This document shows positions 50,311 through 61,625 of a stretch of 64,000 nucleotides of DNA, in pieces. A program made the position numbers and the translations under genes. The stretch is from Diphasiastrum complanatum (Eukaryota > Streptophyta > Lycopodiopsida > Lycopodiales > Lycopodiaceae), in NCBI GenBank assembly GCA_029204225.1, contig MU831842.1, positions 37,191-101,190 of the forward strand, read 5' to 3'. The notes beneath the pieces were generated by a model. That model had not been told where the DNA came from. It saw only the letters and a program-made list of their open reading frames with translations, and ran no database searches. The number at the start of each line of letters is the position of its first letter. Positions within the stretch are counted from its first letter, which is position 1.

Positions 50311-50628
50311 ACATGCATTTTTGAAGCAAGAATTCGAGCCACTAATATATGGAATTGAGCTCTCATAGTCCACATAAACTTTTTGAGAGGTAATTTTTTT
50401 TTGACTTGCATACTCTTTGTACTTTCTCTCTCTACCCGAGAGATCAATTATTTTCTCTCTCTACTTGAGAGCAAGATGCTTGTATGGCTTTTCCATAGTG
50501 AAATTTACGTATTTTTTTCAAGGGCATGCAAATCCGAGTTGATCTAGCCTTGATTGATTTTATGCAAAATCTCATGCATGTACGTCATGATAGATCTTTG
50601 CAAGGTCCATAAATCCTCATTTTTAACA

Positions 50629-50640
50629 TGGTATTAAAGC
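50629..50640 (+). other. Primer-binding site of a copia element
   Basis: TGGTATTAAAGC directly follows an LTR-like end TTTTAACA (50621-50628), with two changes from the initiator-Met site. The leader after it runs about 650 bp to a reverse-transcriptase relic, so gag, protease and integrase have been lost if both belong to one element. Confidence 0.62.
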
Positions 50641-51290
50641 TAGATCCATGCATGCTTAAAGGTAGATCATCATGAATCAAGATTTTGTGTGAAAAATCTA
50701 GGTTTGAGAATGCTCTTGGATCTCAAATGTCTTCTAGCTTCAAATTGTCCAATGATAGCTAGATCTGGTTGTTTTCTTGGATCAATAGTGATCATTTGGT
50801 GTGTGTAAAATGCATGCCACATGTGAGTTGCATCCACTTTGGAATTTTGTAGCAATATCATTTTTGATCCATTGAGTCTAAGTAGACTTTTGATGGAAAG
50901 AGCTTGAAGTGTAGATTGAGAAGACTACGACACCAAGGGTTGTTGATGCATCTTGTTGATGTTTGGAACTAATTTTTGAGGGTAGGTAAGTGTGCCGACT
51001 TGGTGTTTTTTGAGATCATAGTGATTCAATGCCCTTGATCTCAAGAGTGTTGTCTAAAATTGAAAGTTTAAACATATGTGGGATTGGATCTAAGCTTTGT
51101 GTGCTTTGAAACAATTTTGGAATGCCAAGTTTGTTGGATCTTGGGAAGATCCATTTTCTACATTGACTATATTTTGGTATAATATAATTCTAGATTATTG
51201 ATCTAGATCTTAGTGGATTTTGCTAACACTTTGAATCTTGTTCAAATCTAGTTGTTTGGAGGTCACATGTTCATTTCTAGATTCAACAGA
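50641..51290 (+). other. Leader between the primer-binding site and RT relic
   Basis: No gag or integrase motif. A TTTGGTATAATATAATTCTAGATTATTG block is at 51171-51198. Confidence 0.45.
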
Positions 51291-52640
51291 TGGGCAACTC
51301 AACAAGTACAAGGCACGACTAGTTGCGAGAGGTTTTGAGTAGAAGGAAGGTATAGACTTTGAGGAGACCTTTGCACCCGTAGCCAAAATGGTAATTATTC
51401 GTTCTATCATTGCAATTTCTGCTTTCTATGGTTGGAAAATCCAGCAAATGGATGTCAAATCTGCTTTTCTTAATGGAGTGTTGGATGAAGAGGCATATTT
51501 AGAGCAACCTCAAGGGTTTGTTGAGCCAGAGAGAGATCATTTGGTTTGTAAACTCAACAAAGCCATATATGGATTGAAGCAAGCGCCACGAGCGTGGTAC
51601 TCTTGCATTGATGAATACTTCAAGCGAAGGGGAATGATAAAGAGTGATGCTGATCCTAGTCTTTACATTCTTAGGCAAAACTCAGATATAGTGTTCGTTG
51701 TCCTCTATGTCAATGATTTGATTATTACATGAAGTAATATGGGCTTAGTTGATGAAATCAAATCATACCTTTCCAATACCTTTGACATGAGTGATTTAGA
51801 GTTGATGCATTATTGTCTTGGTATTGAAGTTTGGCAAAAGGAAGACAATGTTATTCCTACGCAAAGCAAGTATGCACGAGATCTATTGTATAAGTTCAAT
51901 ATGCAGGATTGCAAGTCACTAAGTTCTCCAATGGAGGCCAATACCAAACTTTCTGCATTGGATGAAGCTGAGAAAGTTGATGCATACTTATATAGGCAGT
52001 TAGTGGGCAGCTTAATCTATTTGACACACACATGCCCTGATATTGCTTATGCTGTTGGTGTGGTAAGTCAATTTATGCAAGAACCTAGTCAGACTCACTA
52101 GAAAACTGCTAAACGTATTTTGAGATATGTTCGAGGCACGTTAAATTTTGGCTTAAAGTATGATCAGTCTGAAGCCCTAATGTTGGTAGGTTATACAGAT
52201 GCTGATTGGGCAGAAAATATTGATGATAGACGATCTACTAGCGGCCATACATTTAGCTATGGTACAGTTGCTATTTCTTGGAGTAGCAAGAAGCAATCTA
52301 CAGTAGCCTTAGCTGAGTATCGTGCACTTAGCAATGCTACACAAGAGGTAATATGACTGCGAAGATTGCTTACTGATTTGGATCAATCACAGGTGGATGC
52401 TACAACTGTATATTGCGACAACAAAAGTTGTATCCATCTTGCCAGAACATGCTTGAACAAAACACATCGAGATACATCATCACTTTGTTTGAGAGAAAAT
52501 AATTGATGGTGCCATTGATCTAGTTTTATGTAAATATGAAGACCAAGTGACTGATATTTTTACTAAGTCCTTAGGTAAATATAAATTTGGGAACCTTCGT
52601 AGTCTCTTAAGAATGGAAGAATGTAATTTTATCATTGAGG
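51291..52640 (+). pseudogene. pol: Ty1/copia reverse transcriptase and RNase H
   Basis: Nearly continuous frame with four stops (about 51337, 51730, 52099, 52354). It starts KYKARLVARGFE, then ETFAPVAKM, QQMDVKSAFLNGVLDEEAYLEQP, CKLNKAIYGLKQAPRAWY. The catalytic box reads LYVNDLIIT instead of YVDD: Asp to Asn at codon 51712-51714. RNase H follows: GYTDADWAENIDDRRSTSGHTF, ISWSSKKQSTVALAEYRA, and CDNKSCIHLA near 52420. It ends FGNLRSLLRMEECNFIIEG against a purine-rich GAGGGAGAG tract. A fairly young relic: the Asn change alone should inactivate it, and the stops confirm loss. Confidence 0.92.
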
Positions 52641-52647
52641 GAGAGTG

Positions 52648-52695
52648 TTAGAAATCAATGATAAACTTCATTGTTACACTTCTTAGTTATTGTTC
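52648..52695 (+). repeat. Stub of the copia 3' LTR
   Basis: After the GAGGGAGAG polypurine tract, TGTTAGAAATCAATG looks like an LTR start. Coding sequence of an unrelated gene begins within ~55 bp, so the LTR is truncated. Confidence 0.5.
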
Positions 52696-52702
52696 CCTTC
52701 AA

Positions 52703-53654
52703 GTGCATAGAGATCAACAAACAGTTGAACGACAAAAGTTGGCCAAGCATTGAAAGAAATTTTTGGAATGTCCACAAAAATATCTGGGCCTTGTTATTAA
52801 TGGCATGATCAGAAGAAAACAATGTTGTCTCATTTTGTCAGAGTACCCAAAATTTTGAACGAGAAAGATTTTATTCAGGTTAATTCATCTCGTTGGAACA
52901 CTTGTGTTTAATGGCACTTTGGAGTCCAAGGTCTTTTTTAATTATCCCAACATTCGAATTGATCCAAATTTGACGATCACCATTGTACATAAGATAATCT
53001 GCGAATTTGGTGAAAATCTTCCAGAAATACTTTATTTGCAGCTTGACAACACTGCTAGGAAAAATAAAAGCCAAACTGTTTTGGCATACGTGTCCATGCT
53101 AGTAGAGAAAAAAAATTTAAAAAAAATAAAAATAGGACTTTTGTTGGTGGGGCATACCCACGATCAAATTGATCAAATGTTTAGTTGCTTTTCTAAGAGG
53201 TTGAAACACAAGAAGACATTTTCTTTACCAGTGCTTCAAAGCATTGTCGAGGAATCGTATGTGCCAAAGCCAAACGTGTCATTGATCAAACACACACATG
53301 ATTTTCGTGATTATATTAAGACGTCCAATGAAATAGAGCAATGTGTAGCTAATATAATTGATATTAGCTTTTAGCATCATTCTAAAATCAAATGTAATGA
53401 ATCATGCATTATATTATTATGGGGCAAACAATTTTCAAATTCACTTTCATGGCTACCTCTTGAAGGAGTTCAATTTTTGCTTAACATATTCCATCGACTC
53501 AAATCAAGCTTGATGTGTTGTCTCCCTTGAAGTCCATGCTAGAAGAACAAAAGGCACAAAGAAAACATCGTGAGGTTGATCCATTTGCCTCATTAAATTT
53601 TTTGAAATCAAGTATTCAAGCAGCTTATTAATTTTTTGATGAGTTTGATTAGCA
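52703..53654 (+). pseudogene. DUF7869-like (transposase-like) gene, first part
   Basis: Frames in series read HRDQQTVERQKLA, then, after a one-base loss near 52808, MDQKKT-type text (DQKKTMLSHF). Next is a 156-codon frame from 52904 with NGTLESKVFFNYPNI, LPEILYLQLDNTARKNKSQ and VGHTHDQIDQMFSCFSKRL. The pattern LQLDN..(R)(K)NK...LV...VGHTH..ID..FS is that of DUF7869 proteins, whose spaced Asp residues suggest an RNase H-like DDE fold (inference). A stop at 53372, a frameshift near 53522 and a TAG at 53650-53652 follow. The frame reaches FFDEFD then HW, where the solo LTR 53660-54440 is inserted. The 5' part of the gene is missing, apparently cut by the copia end. The family name is from recognition, not a search. 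Confidence 0.72.
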
Positions 53655-53659
53655 TTGGT

Positions 53660-54440
53660 TGTCAAAAATCAGAATAAAGGACTCGTTTTGATCTACAAAA
53701 GATCAATAAGAGTGATTGGCAATGTTAATCGATCTTGAAACTAGTATCCAAAACTAGTTTTTACTTGACAATTTCTAGCAAGAACCACAAAAATAATGAT
53801 CCAAAGGCTTCACATGTGTGAAGTACAGCAAGACTAGAGCCTGATAACAACAAATAAGTTCACTTGATAAATCCTAGGCATTCATTCAGAAAGAACTTGC
53901 TTAATAGAGTGAAAACACCAAGATTGTCCCCAAATCAATGTTTCTCATCATTAGCCTCCAAATGGATCTCACATGGATGATATACAAAATCTTCATAATC
54001 TCTCTCTAAGCCACATCCAGCATGTGTGAAAAAACTCATAGTGCTTATCCATATCCACTTTGGCTAAGATTCCACTAATTTGCCAAATCATCATTGGTGG
54101 CTAGTATTGACCTTCTAGATTTCTACAATCTAGGAGATAACTCCTACAATTTAGGAGATTTGACATTTGACTCATATGAAAAGTATATACAATGGATCTG
54201 AACTTAATACTTAATATTTCACATGTGGGAGACCACTCCTGTCCATGTGATATAACATTTTCTACCACTAGAATTGTGGCAAGTGGCATAGTACTACTAA
54301 ACTAGTTTCTGGCCAATTTAACCACTAGCTTCCAAATTAAATGAGATGTACAACCTATATGATCTATCTAAATGACTTAGGCATAGATTTCACACGTGGG
54401 AATAGAGATTTGATCAAGTTACCTTTTGCCAATTTTAACA
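53660..54440. mobile_element. Solo LTR (781 bp) inserted in the DUF7869-like gene
   Basis: Starts TGTCAAAAATCAG and ends CCAATTTTAACA, flanked by perfect TTGGT at 53655-53659 and 54441-54445. There is no internal region, PBS or PPT, as expected after recombination between two LTRs. It includes TTCACATGTGTGAAGTA, similar on the opposite strand to a motif in the family-X LTRs. Removing it and one TTGGT leaves the surrounding frame continuous. Confidence 0.9.
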
Positions 54441-54447
54441 TTGGTGG

Positions 54448-55128
54448 ATGGACTTTTTCGAGGAACAACAAACTAGTTTGCTCAATCTCAAACACGCATC
54501 ATCAACTGAAGAATTTCATTGGCCTCATAAATTAGAAACTTTAGCTATAATTGTCAAACCTTCAAATCCTCCTCGAGATAATGATTTCTTGCAGCTTGTG
54601 CAAGGTAAGGAACATGAAATTTATGTGGGCTCAAGGAAGAATAGGCAAAGTGTAAAAGCTGCAAAAATGAAATGGCATGGTGATTTGAATGAAATCCAAA
54701 TCGAAAGTCTTGTTGCACTTCTAGCTTCCAAAAACAATGAAGGACATCCATTCTGGATTGCCAAAGTACCTGATTTCATTCAAAATAACAATAAGACAAA
54801 AGTACTACGTGTCCATTGGTTGCGCACCACTTCAACAAATGTTTTTCTGGTAAGGTATGAACTCAAAATGTTACAAGTAGATCCGAAGGGCAAGAGAAAG
54901 AGATTGTCAAAAAATCAACCAAGACTCGACGATCTGAATTTACAGGATGTAGACGTTTTGGCATTTGATTTTGAGTTAATAATGACCAATCATCTACGAA
55001 ATTCAACTATATCTATATTGAAAGAACGACTTGGATTAATGAAAAAACCATCATCCTCCACTCGTCATCAACAGGGAAAAGTTGACTTACAAGATTTCTT
55101 GTCAACATTGGATGCGGATTCTGAGTAA
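54448..55128 (+). pseudogene. DUF7869-like gene, C-terminal part
   Basis: A 226-codon open frame continuing the protein interrupted at 53654. It begins MDFFEEQQTSL right after the target duplication, though this ATG is probably internal. Visible blocks: HPFWIAKVPDFIQNNNKTKV and LRVHWLR, resembling the Trp-rich C-terminal region of DUF7869 proteins. Then come a basic KGKRKRLSKNQPR, LAFDFELIM, and an acidic C-terminus DLQDFLSTLDADSE. No stop interrupts it, so the interruption by the LTR is recent relative to decay elsewhere. Confidence 0.72.
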
Positions 55129-55567
55129 GATATGCCAGTTGACTCTGATAAAGAAGACAGGTCTTCCACTTCATTAGCCGAAAACGAGTGTTGAGAATAT
55201 GTCAAGTTTTGAATTGAGAGGCATCAGTGAAAATTCCTTAGAAAATGTACTTTAGAAAAGAGAACATGCGAATATAATTTAAGTTGTTTTGTATTTCAAT
55301 GGGATTTCGAGTTTCAAAAATCATTTGTTCTCTTGAAATATTATCTCATTTGTAATTATGATGGTTTTATGAAGTTTGCAAAAAAAAAAAAAAAAACTTG
55401 TAGTGCTTTATTAAAAATATGCATTTTTTTGGTTTTTTTTTTGAATAAAATTTAGAAAATTTTTAAAAAAAATTCCATGATTTTGGCCTAAAACTAGGAC
55501 ATTTAAAAAACACTAAAAAAGATTACTCTTTTTAGGTCAAAGTCCCAAAACAAATGTCATCGTGTTT
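55129..55567. other. 3' flank of the DUF7869-like gene
   Basis: No ORF. It contains A and T runs (55380-55396 A-rich, 55430-55442 T-rich), and ends at the LTR-family fragment. Confidence 0.5.
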
Positions 55568-56460
55568 AATTGCCAATGATTTAGAAATCTCAAATGTCCA
55601 AGTGCAGAACTTAATTATAGTGGTATAACACCACATTTAGATCTTTATCCAAATCACTTTAAGTTAACCAATAAATCTTTCACAGAAAAATCTGTTAACT
55701 CTATAAGTATCAGTTCAAACAAGACTTGATCATATGTCTATGTTCAACTACTAGGTAAAGTGTACCAAATAACCCTAGTAACCAGGAATACATAGTAGAT
55801 CCATACAAGATTGATTGTGCACAGAAGAATCTTACTATGACCCAGTACATAAACATATATATCCTTATCTGGCAGATTCCTCCAAAATTCGCATATGTTA
55901 CTCTCATATTTCACTGAGAATCTTGTAACTCAACCACAAGAGAAAAAATTATTTCTCTTGAGTAAATAACATATCTGAAAAATCTTTAAGACTAAAAACA
56001 CATTCTCTCTCACGAGTTTTCCAACTCAATCATTCCTCTTATCCACAAATTCCTCCGATTTAATCAACCATTTCTCTGATCCTAGTGTCTACTAAGATTA
56101 GATTGATTCATACAGACATTCCAAGACCATATGTACTTCTATCCCTACTGAGATTAGTAACTTCTGATCTTACTTAGTACTATTTATAAAGGGTTCCAAT
56201 CTCAATCCATCTCTAGTTCCGGATTGTCCCACACAATCTTTAGAGAATTTCTCTCAAATTTGTGCAACTGATGGGTCCTCCAAGAGAATCTTACTCATCA
56301 CTTTACCTCTCCTTTTAAAAGAAATTTCCAATTTCTTATAGAAGTTTGCTAGAGAAATGACAAATGAAAATATTAGAATCGTGAAAAGTCAATAATAAGT
56401 GTCTTCCAAACATGATTCACTCTACTATACACAGGACTTTTCTTCTAGATATTCTAACTA
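55568..56460 (-). mobile_element. Non-coding LTR element, fragment D
   Basis: Collinear with about 6459-7455 of copy B (for example TTAATTGCCAATGATT.AGAAATCTCAAATGTC, then GACCCAGTACATAAACAT, then TGATCCTAGT...AAGATTAG.TTGAT). It is the most diverged copy, roughly 80% by eye. No LTR at either end. Confidence 0.8.
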
Positions 56461-57170
56461 GACTTCCTAGATTTACCCTAACTATCTGAATGGGGTCATC
56501 TTGTTGAAATACTATCTTCGTAGGACATTCTAACAGATTTAGCCCGACAGAGATTATCTAAGCGAGCTAGTTTTACTCTAATTTCCAGCTTGTATTTTTT
56601 TCTCTTATGTGCATTTCAATATGGCAGCAAGCTATATCAAGAGATGACCACTTTTCATCCCATTTTTGCTTTAAAAATGCCTCATCTGACTAGGAGTCCA
56701 AAATAATTGTTTTCCTATTGACCACTGCATAACCACTTTTGCTCTTGATAGTTGTGGGGCATTTAAACATGAAATGTTATGCTAATGGCTTATGGGTTGC
56801 ACTTGACTTTGGACACCTTGACTATTTTGTTTTTCAACTAGACCAAAAATGTCATTTTGCTATCTAGTGCAAAAACTGATCACATCAAAATACTAAGAAG
56901 TGATGTTAATAGTAATTTCAGAACTACTTGGAGCTCTTTACATCATGTTGTTGCCTAAATCTGACTGCTAGAATTCCTGTGACACTACAAAGAGAGCCTT
57001 TCCCGTTGAGACTAAACTTGAACCAGCGAGGCCCTCCTAGCAAGCTGCGCAAACAAAGAAGAGGATTCTTGTAGAGAGAAAGAGAGCATTCTGGTTTTCA
57101 GTGGGAGAGAACATTCTAGTGTTCTGATGGTGAAAAGAATAGGGAGTTTTCAAGTGCATGTTCTGTTTTC
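56461..57170. other. No gene recognised
   Basis: Short imperfect duplication near 57065-57130 (GAGAGCATTCTGGTTTTC and GAGAACATTCTAGTGTTC). It leads into a reversed copia gag. Confidence 0.5.
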
Positions 57171-57281
57171 TTTCAATGGTGATTCTGAATACAAAGGTCT
57201 TGAAGAATGTTGTTGATGCTGATCTGACTGCGATAAACAGCCATACGTCTACTCATGCTCTCTTGCAGATCTGATTGCGCT

Positions 57282-58291
57282 CTACTCATAGCTCTCTTGC
57301 TGATCTGATTGCGATGGACAACCATACCCGTTTGATAGGTGAATAACTTTCTGCAATAGAATCCTTTGGAAGAAATCTGTATGAACGGAACTATCAACAA
57401 ACCCTTGTTGATTTTCAACAGTGCTGGTTGACTGGTCGAAGCAGATGGTGTAAGCACAAGGAGTTACCAACGTTGGCGGCCACGTTGGAGTGAGGTGCCC
57501 GAGTGGTGTGTGGCCCTGTGGCGGCCGTGAATGATGAATTTGATTCATCTTTTGGTTTGTTAAACCCTTGTTAGGATTTGGAAGGGGGGTGTGCATGAAG
57601 ATTTTTTTTCTCTCTTTTAAACATGTTCTATCTCTTTTCCTTAAGAAAGAACTGGATGCATGGATAATGGTTGGATATTTCTGGGGAGATGATGAGACTG
57701 TGTTTGCTTGTTGATTAGGTTGCTTGGCTGCGTTCTTCGCTTGGAAAATTCGGCTATTATCTTCTTGCAGCAACATATTGATAACTCTAGTAAGAGTCGA
57801 TATGATCATCACCCAGTTCCCATATGTAGAGGGCAAGCTTGAAAGCAATGTCATGATTGCGTCTTGATCATCTATGACTGATCCGACAGCGGCCATCTGT
57901 TGCAAGAGACTCTCAAATTGGTTAATGTGATTATGAAGAGAATCACCAACAGACATCTTGAATGTGAAGAATTTTCTTCGTAGATGTAACTTGGTAGTTA
58001 CGTTCCTCATGTCATATAGTGAGTTCAGGATGTCCCAAACGTCTCTTGACATTTTAGCTTCAGCTATGTGTCCAATCTGTGTATCTAATGATTGAGGATA
58101 ATAAGTGTGAAAGCTTTACCGTCCTTCGATTTCCATTTTGAGTCGTCGTCTTCAGGTTTTACTTCTATACTTGTAACAACATCCCATAAATCATTGGCGA
58201 TTAACAAGGTCTTCATCTTAAATTTCCGCAAATGATAATTGGATCCATTTAGCTTGTCTGCGATAAGACCAGCTTTACTTTGAGAATCCAT
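57282..58291 (-). pseudogene. gag: Ty1/copia gag
   Basis: Start at 58291 (MDSQSKAGLIADKLNGSNY) gives the copia gag N-terminus with NYHLRKFKMKTLLIANDLWDVV. A frameshift near 58085 leads to a 256-codon frame (58052-57282) with VWDILNSLYDMRNVTTKLHLRRKFFTFKMSVGDS-type capsid helices, HINQFESLLQQM, and LLSSLPSTYGNWVM. A proline/histidine/glutamine-rich tail (TPLPNPNKG...) follows, without a visible CCHC knuckle. It lies about 190 bp downstream of the primer-binding site at 58478-58489 on the same strand, so LTR, PBS and gag form one minus-strand element start. Comparatively well preserved. Confidence 0.88.
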
Positions 58292-58477
58292 CTAGAACTT
58301 AGTCTGTCGATTGTATCGATGACACTAAGATGCAGTAATGCCAACAATAGGAAATCAATTTTCTGATACTGAAAGGTTGGAAAGAACTGTTTGATATCAA
58401 TTTGATATCGTGAAAGATATCAAGTATTAGAGCATTCGCTCTGATATCATGAATGAATCAAATAAAGTAGTGAAACT

Positions 58478-58489
58478 GCTCTGATACCA
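58478..58489 (-). other. Primer-binding site of the minus-strand copia element
   Basis: The minus strand reads TGGTATCAGAGC, an exact initiator-Met match, directly against the LTR edge TG at 58490. Confidence 0.9.
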
Positions 58490-59025
58490 TGTCGGAAAGA
58501 GGTGTGCAGAAGATAGGTCTAGCTCGAAAAGAAACGAATGAAAATAATGTGTGTGTCTAGAAAGAAAACTTTTCATGCATGGCGGAATGAACTATCTTTC
58601 TCTTTCCAATGCATGACTATGCCTATCAATTTCAAACAAGACAATGGTGATAGAAATCACATTTGAACTTATAGTAACTAACTTTGAAATCATCAGTACT
58701 ACAGTGATTATGTAGCCAAACAATAATGCATTGAATTATCAGTCGCAAATTGTTCGCGAATTAGTCGTGAAGAAATACAGAAACACATACATTCTAAGAC
58801 AAAAGCTGAACATAATGAAGGATAGTATTGATTCAGTATGAAAACGTAACAAAAGTAAATGAGTACAATAAGTTGTGGATTGAAGCCACGTGCTCTGTGC
58901 AATCTTTGAGCGGCTAAAATGAAAGTCTGAATGAATGCGCAATGCTGATAAGCAGTAGCGCAATAGCAATCTCTAAAACAACTCTAAGAAGTGCTAGAAT
59001 GCTTAGGAGTGTACAAGCTCGCAGG

Positions 59026-59109
<84 letters not shown>

Positions 59110-59383
59110 AGAGAGAGAGAGAGCTAACTATTCAAATGCTTCTTGTTCATAACTTCTGATGATTCGGATGAGATACTGTATGAATATGAACAATTATTTA
59201 TATCAAGAAATTAGGTTGTGAATTGCGATTGCCAGTTGGCTGGTGATCCGCTAGCATCCATCTGATCCTTGTCATTGATTGCTGATAAACGGTGAAATTG
59301 GCCGTAAATGTTCTGTCTGCATAAATGAATCAAAACTGTAGCTCTACAGAAATGAACTAAAACAGCCATAGGCGACACTGTCG
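58490..59383 (-). repeat. 5' LTR of the minus-strand copia element (right edge approximate)
   Basis: Left edge TGTCGGAAAGAGG next to the primer-binding site is firm. The right edge is placed near GGCGACA (about 59380) because TGTCGGA recurs just after it; this is uncertain. It contains the GA tract 59029-59123, and on the minus strand a TATAAATAATTG region near 59205. Confidence 0.6.
59029..59123. repeat. (GA)n microsatellite within a copia LTR
   Basis: GA units from 59029 to 59106, then TTGA and a further 13-bp GA run. Confidence 0.95.
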
Positions 59384-59689
59384 GATTTTTTTGTGAAAAA
59401 GACGAAAAAGATAAAGGTGCCCTTAAATCTCATTTAGGATTGCCCCACAATTTGCCAGAGTCATTTTCTTAACATTTGAGAATCTTTGAAAAAAAACGAA
59501 AAATGCGACATTGTGATTGTACACGATATTTCTGTCAGACGAAAAATGCGACAGTCATAAACTCCATGTATTCTGCAGACTGTGTAAAAACACTTGTAAT
59601 TCTGCAAACTGTATAAACACATGCAGAACTTGATAAACAATGGATAAAGATTAAAACCGATTAGTCGATTAATAAGAAGGAGAATAATC

Positions 59690-60057
59690 CAACAATGTAC
59701 CATCCGTACAGACCACCTGGACCTCCAAATTAGACACCGAACTCCACTGCCAATGCATCCGCGTAGTGGCCAGGACAATAGCAACCAAGGCCAATAGGCC
59801 CAGTTTTTCATCAGCCTTGATCCTCTGGTTCTATGAACCATCCTACACCACTTTTATATTCCCAACCAGAGTCTTCTTGTCCAAGGCCGATCGCTCTCCA
59901 TCCAACACAACAGCCTTTTGTAGAGAGTCAACATATTGCTACATCGTCTATCACACAAGTTGATTCCGACTACATAGACCCAGCGATGTATTATATAAAA
60001 GATACCAATGTGCCTGCTCATCAAGTTGATCCATTTGCACCTTACCAAAATTAGTAT
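59690..60057 (+). pseudogene. Pro/Gln-rich protein C-terminus relic
   Basis: One frame runs from about 59694 to the stop at 60055-60057 with several in-frame TAG/TAA codons where Gln would be natural (for example at 59734 and 59775). It reads MYHPYRPPGPPN, then MNHPTPLLYSQPESSCPRP and VDSDYIDPAMYY, ending VDPFAPYQN. Such Pro/Gln/Asn-rich sequence occurs in copia gag tails and many disordered plant proteins; I cannot choose. It abuts the inverted-arm element on the right. Confidence 0.4.
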
Positions 60058-61115
60058 ATTGATTTTCTCTGATTTCTTCAGGGCACTGCATGCGAATCCA
60101 TGCAGTGCGTTGGCGTGAGAGAAGCACGATTCTCTCACGAGTATTAGTCTCGCTTTATTAGCGGACAATTGGATCTTCTGATCCTAGACAAAATTGTCTT
60201 CTCGCATGCAGGCGGAGCTTCCGTCTGTGTTCGTCTTGATTGCTTACAAGCATCAGACTACTTCTTGTTCTTCTTTTCTTACTTGGTTATACACTGTGTA
60301 TCCTATTGATATATGTCAAGTATTATTCAGTAAGTACAGTCTCTCTATGTGTCACTAGGCTCATCTAGTCTTAATTCATATCTAGCAACCACCATGTAAG
60401 GTTTATATTTGTGACAATACCACCACCACCATCATCAATAAGTATTTGGTTTTATGTAAGCAATATAATATCCACGCTTTTCCACTTGCCTCACCATCGT
60501 CATCACATCATCAATAAAGTGAAAACTTGTGAAGGGTAGAATCAAAAAGCTATCCGCAACCCGATGCAGACGACAAGTGTTCCTACCAACGCCAACAACG
60601 ATTAAGAAACAAAATGTTTCTAATGTCAAAGCTTTGCTAGCTTTCAATCCTGGACCTTTGACAAATGACGACGTGACATGACAAGACACGACACGACACG
60701 ACACAACATGAAATCAGTCATGCTCCTCAACTGACAAGAAGATCAACCAAGTACCATGGGGTACAAATATCAGATCAGATATCATGACATCAGCATAAGC
60801 ACTCTAGATCGTGGCTAATCTGCCATTCTTGTAATTCGTGATTAGTTGTAGATGTTTAATCACTCTAATCTAGAAGTTACACGACGCGACTATATTTAGA
60901 ACGCTAGTAAGCAAGACAAGAAGTCTAAAGACGAAAATACATAATACATGTCCGCTTGCGAGCGAGACAATTTTGTAGAGGATCTGTAGATCCAGAAGTC
61001 CGCTAGTAAGCGAGATATTATTCATGAGAAAATTGAATTTCTCTCACGCCAATACACTGCGTGGATCTGTCATGCAGTGCTCGAAAAATCAGAAGATCAA
61101 TAGATAATATTGTAG
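60050..61115. mobile_element. Element with long inverted arms (~1.06 kb)
   Basis: The left arm (60055-60220) and the reverse complement of the right arm (60945-61110) share, in order, GCACTGCATG, a CAGTG..TTGGCGTGAGAGAA block, CTCGCTT..TAGCGGAC, GGATCT.C.GATC and ACAAAATTGTCT. Identity is about 70-75% by eye, with weaker similarity extending inward to about 60270 and 60880. The loop has no coding capacity and includes a CACGACACGACACGACAC run near 60686. It could be a foldback or MULE-like non-autonomous transposon, or a hairpin within an LTR, since an LTR end lies at 61611. Confidence 0.65.
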
Positions 61116-61317
61116 CTATTATGCACTTATTAATCTATATGATTGTATGATCTTGAATGTATTTTTGTCTGATACTATTCATGTGTCTGATTCACTTTAT
61201 TATTCAATTCCGCACATTGGTCTGATTTGTTGAATGCCATATTAATTTGTAGGAGTGATATAGCCGACAGTGACTAGCAGTCATATCTGAATTCCTAATG
61301 AACTGATTTTGTGTTTT

Positions 61318-61455
61318 GTGTTTCATTTCGTTTTATTTCGTTTCGTTTCACAATCTCTATGCTTCAAGCATGAATCAATATCAGAGTTTGTTTAAGTTTT
61401 GCGTCATTTCACTTCGTTTCGTTTTTGCCTAGATTTTGTCTCGTTTCGTTTTGTT
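61318..61455. repeat. (TTTCG)n-like pentanucleotide repeats
   Basis: TTTCATTTCGTTTTATTTCGTTTCG near 61320-61348 and ACTTCGTTTCGTTTTTG then TCTCGTTTCGTTTTG near 61410-61455. Imperfect short arrays. Confidence 0.85.
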
Positions 61456-61612
61456 GCATTATAGAGCCTGATTGATCCAACACAAATTATTCTCGAACAG
61501 AAATAATTCGATGTTTGCGAAAGTTTTGCGAATCATTTGAGGGTCCTTTATCAGTTTGTCACCAGAGTTTTGGCTGGATTTTGCATTTTTCAAGGTGCAG
61601 ATTCATCATCAG

Positions 61613-61625
61613 TGGTATTAGAGCC
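61613..61625 (+). other. Primer-binding site of an interrupted LTR element
   Basis: TGGTATTAGAGCC follows ATCATCA plus one base, so an LTR ends at 61611. Its interior is cut off after about 120 bp by the gypsy LTR at 61746. The left edge of this LTR is not identified. Confidence 0.62.
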
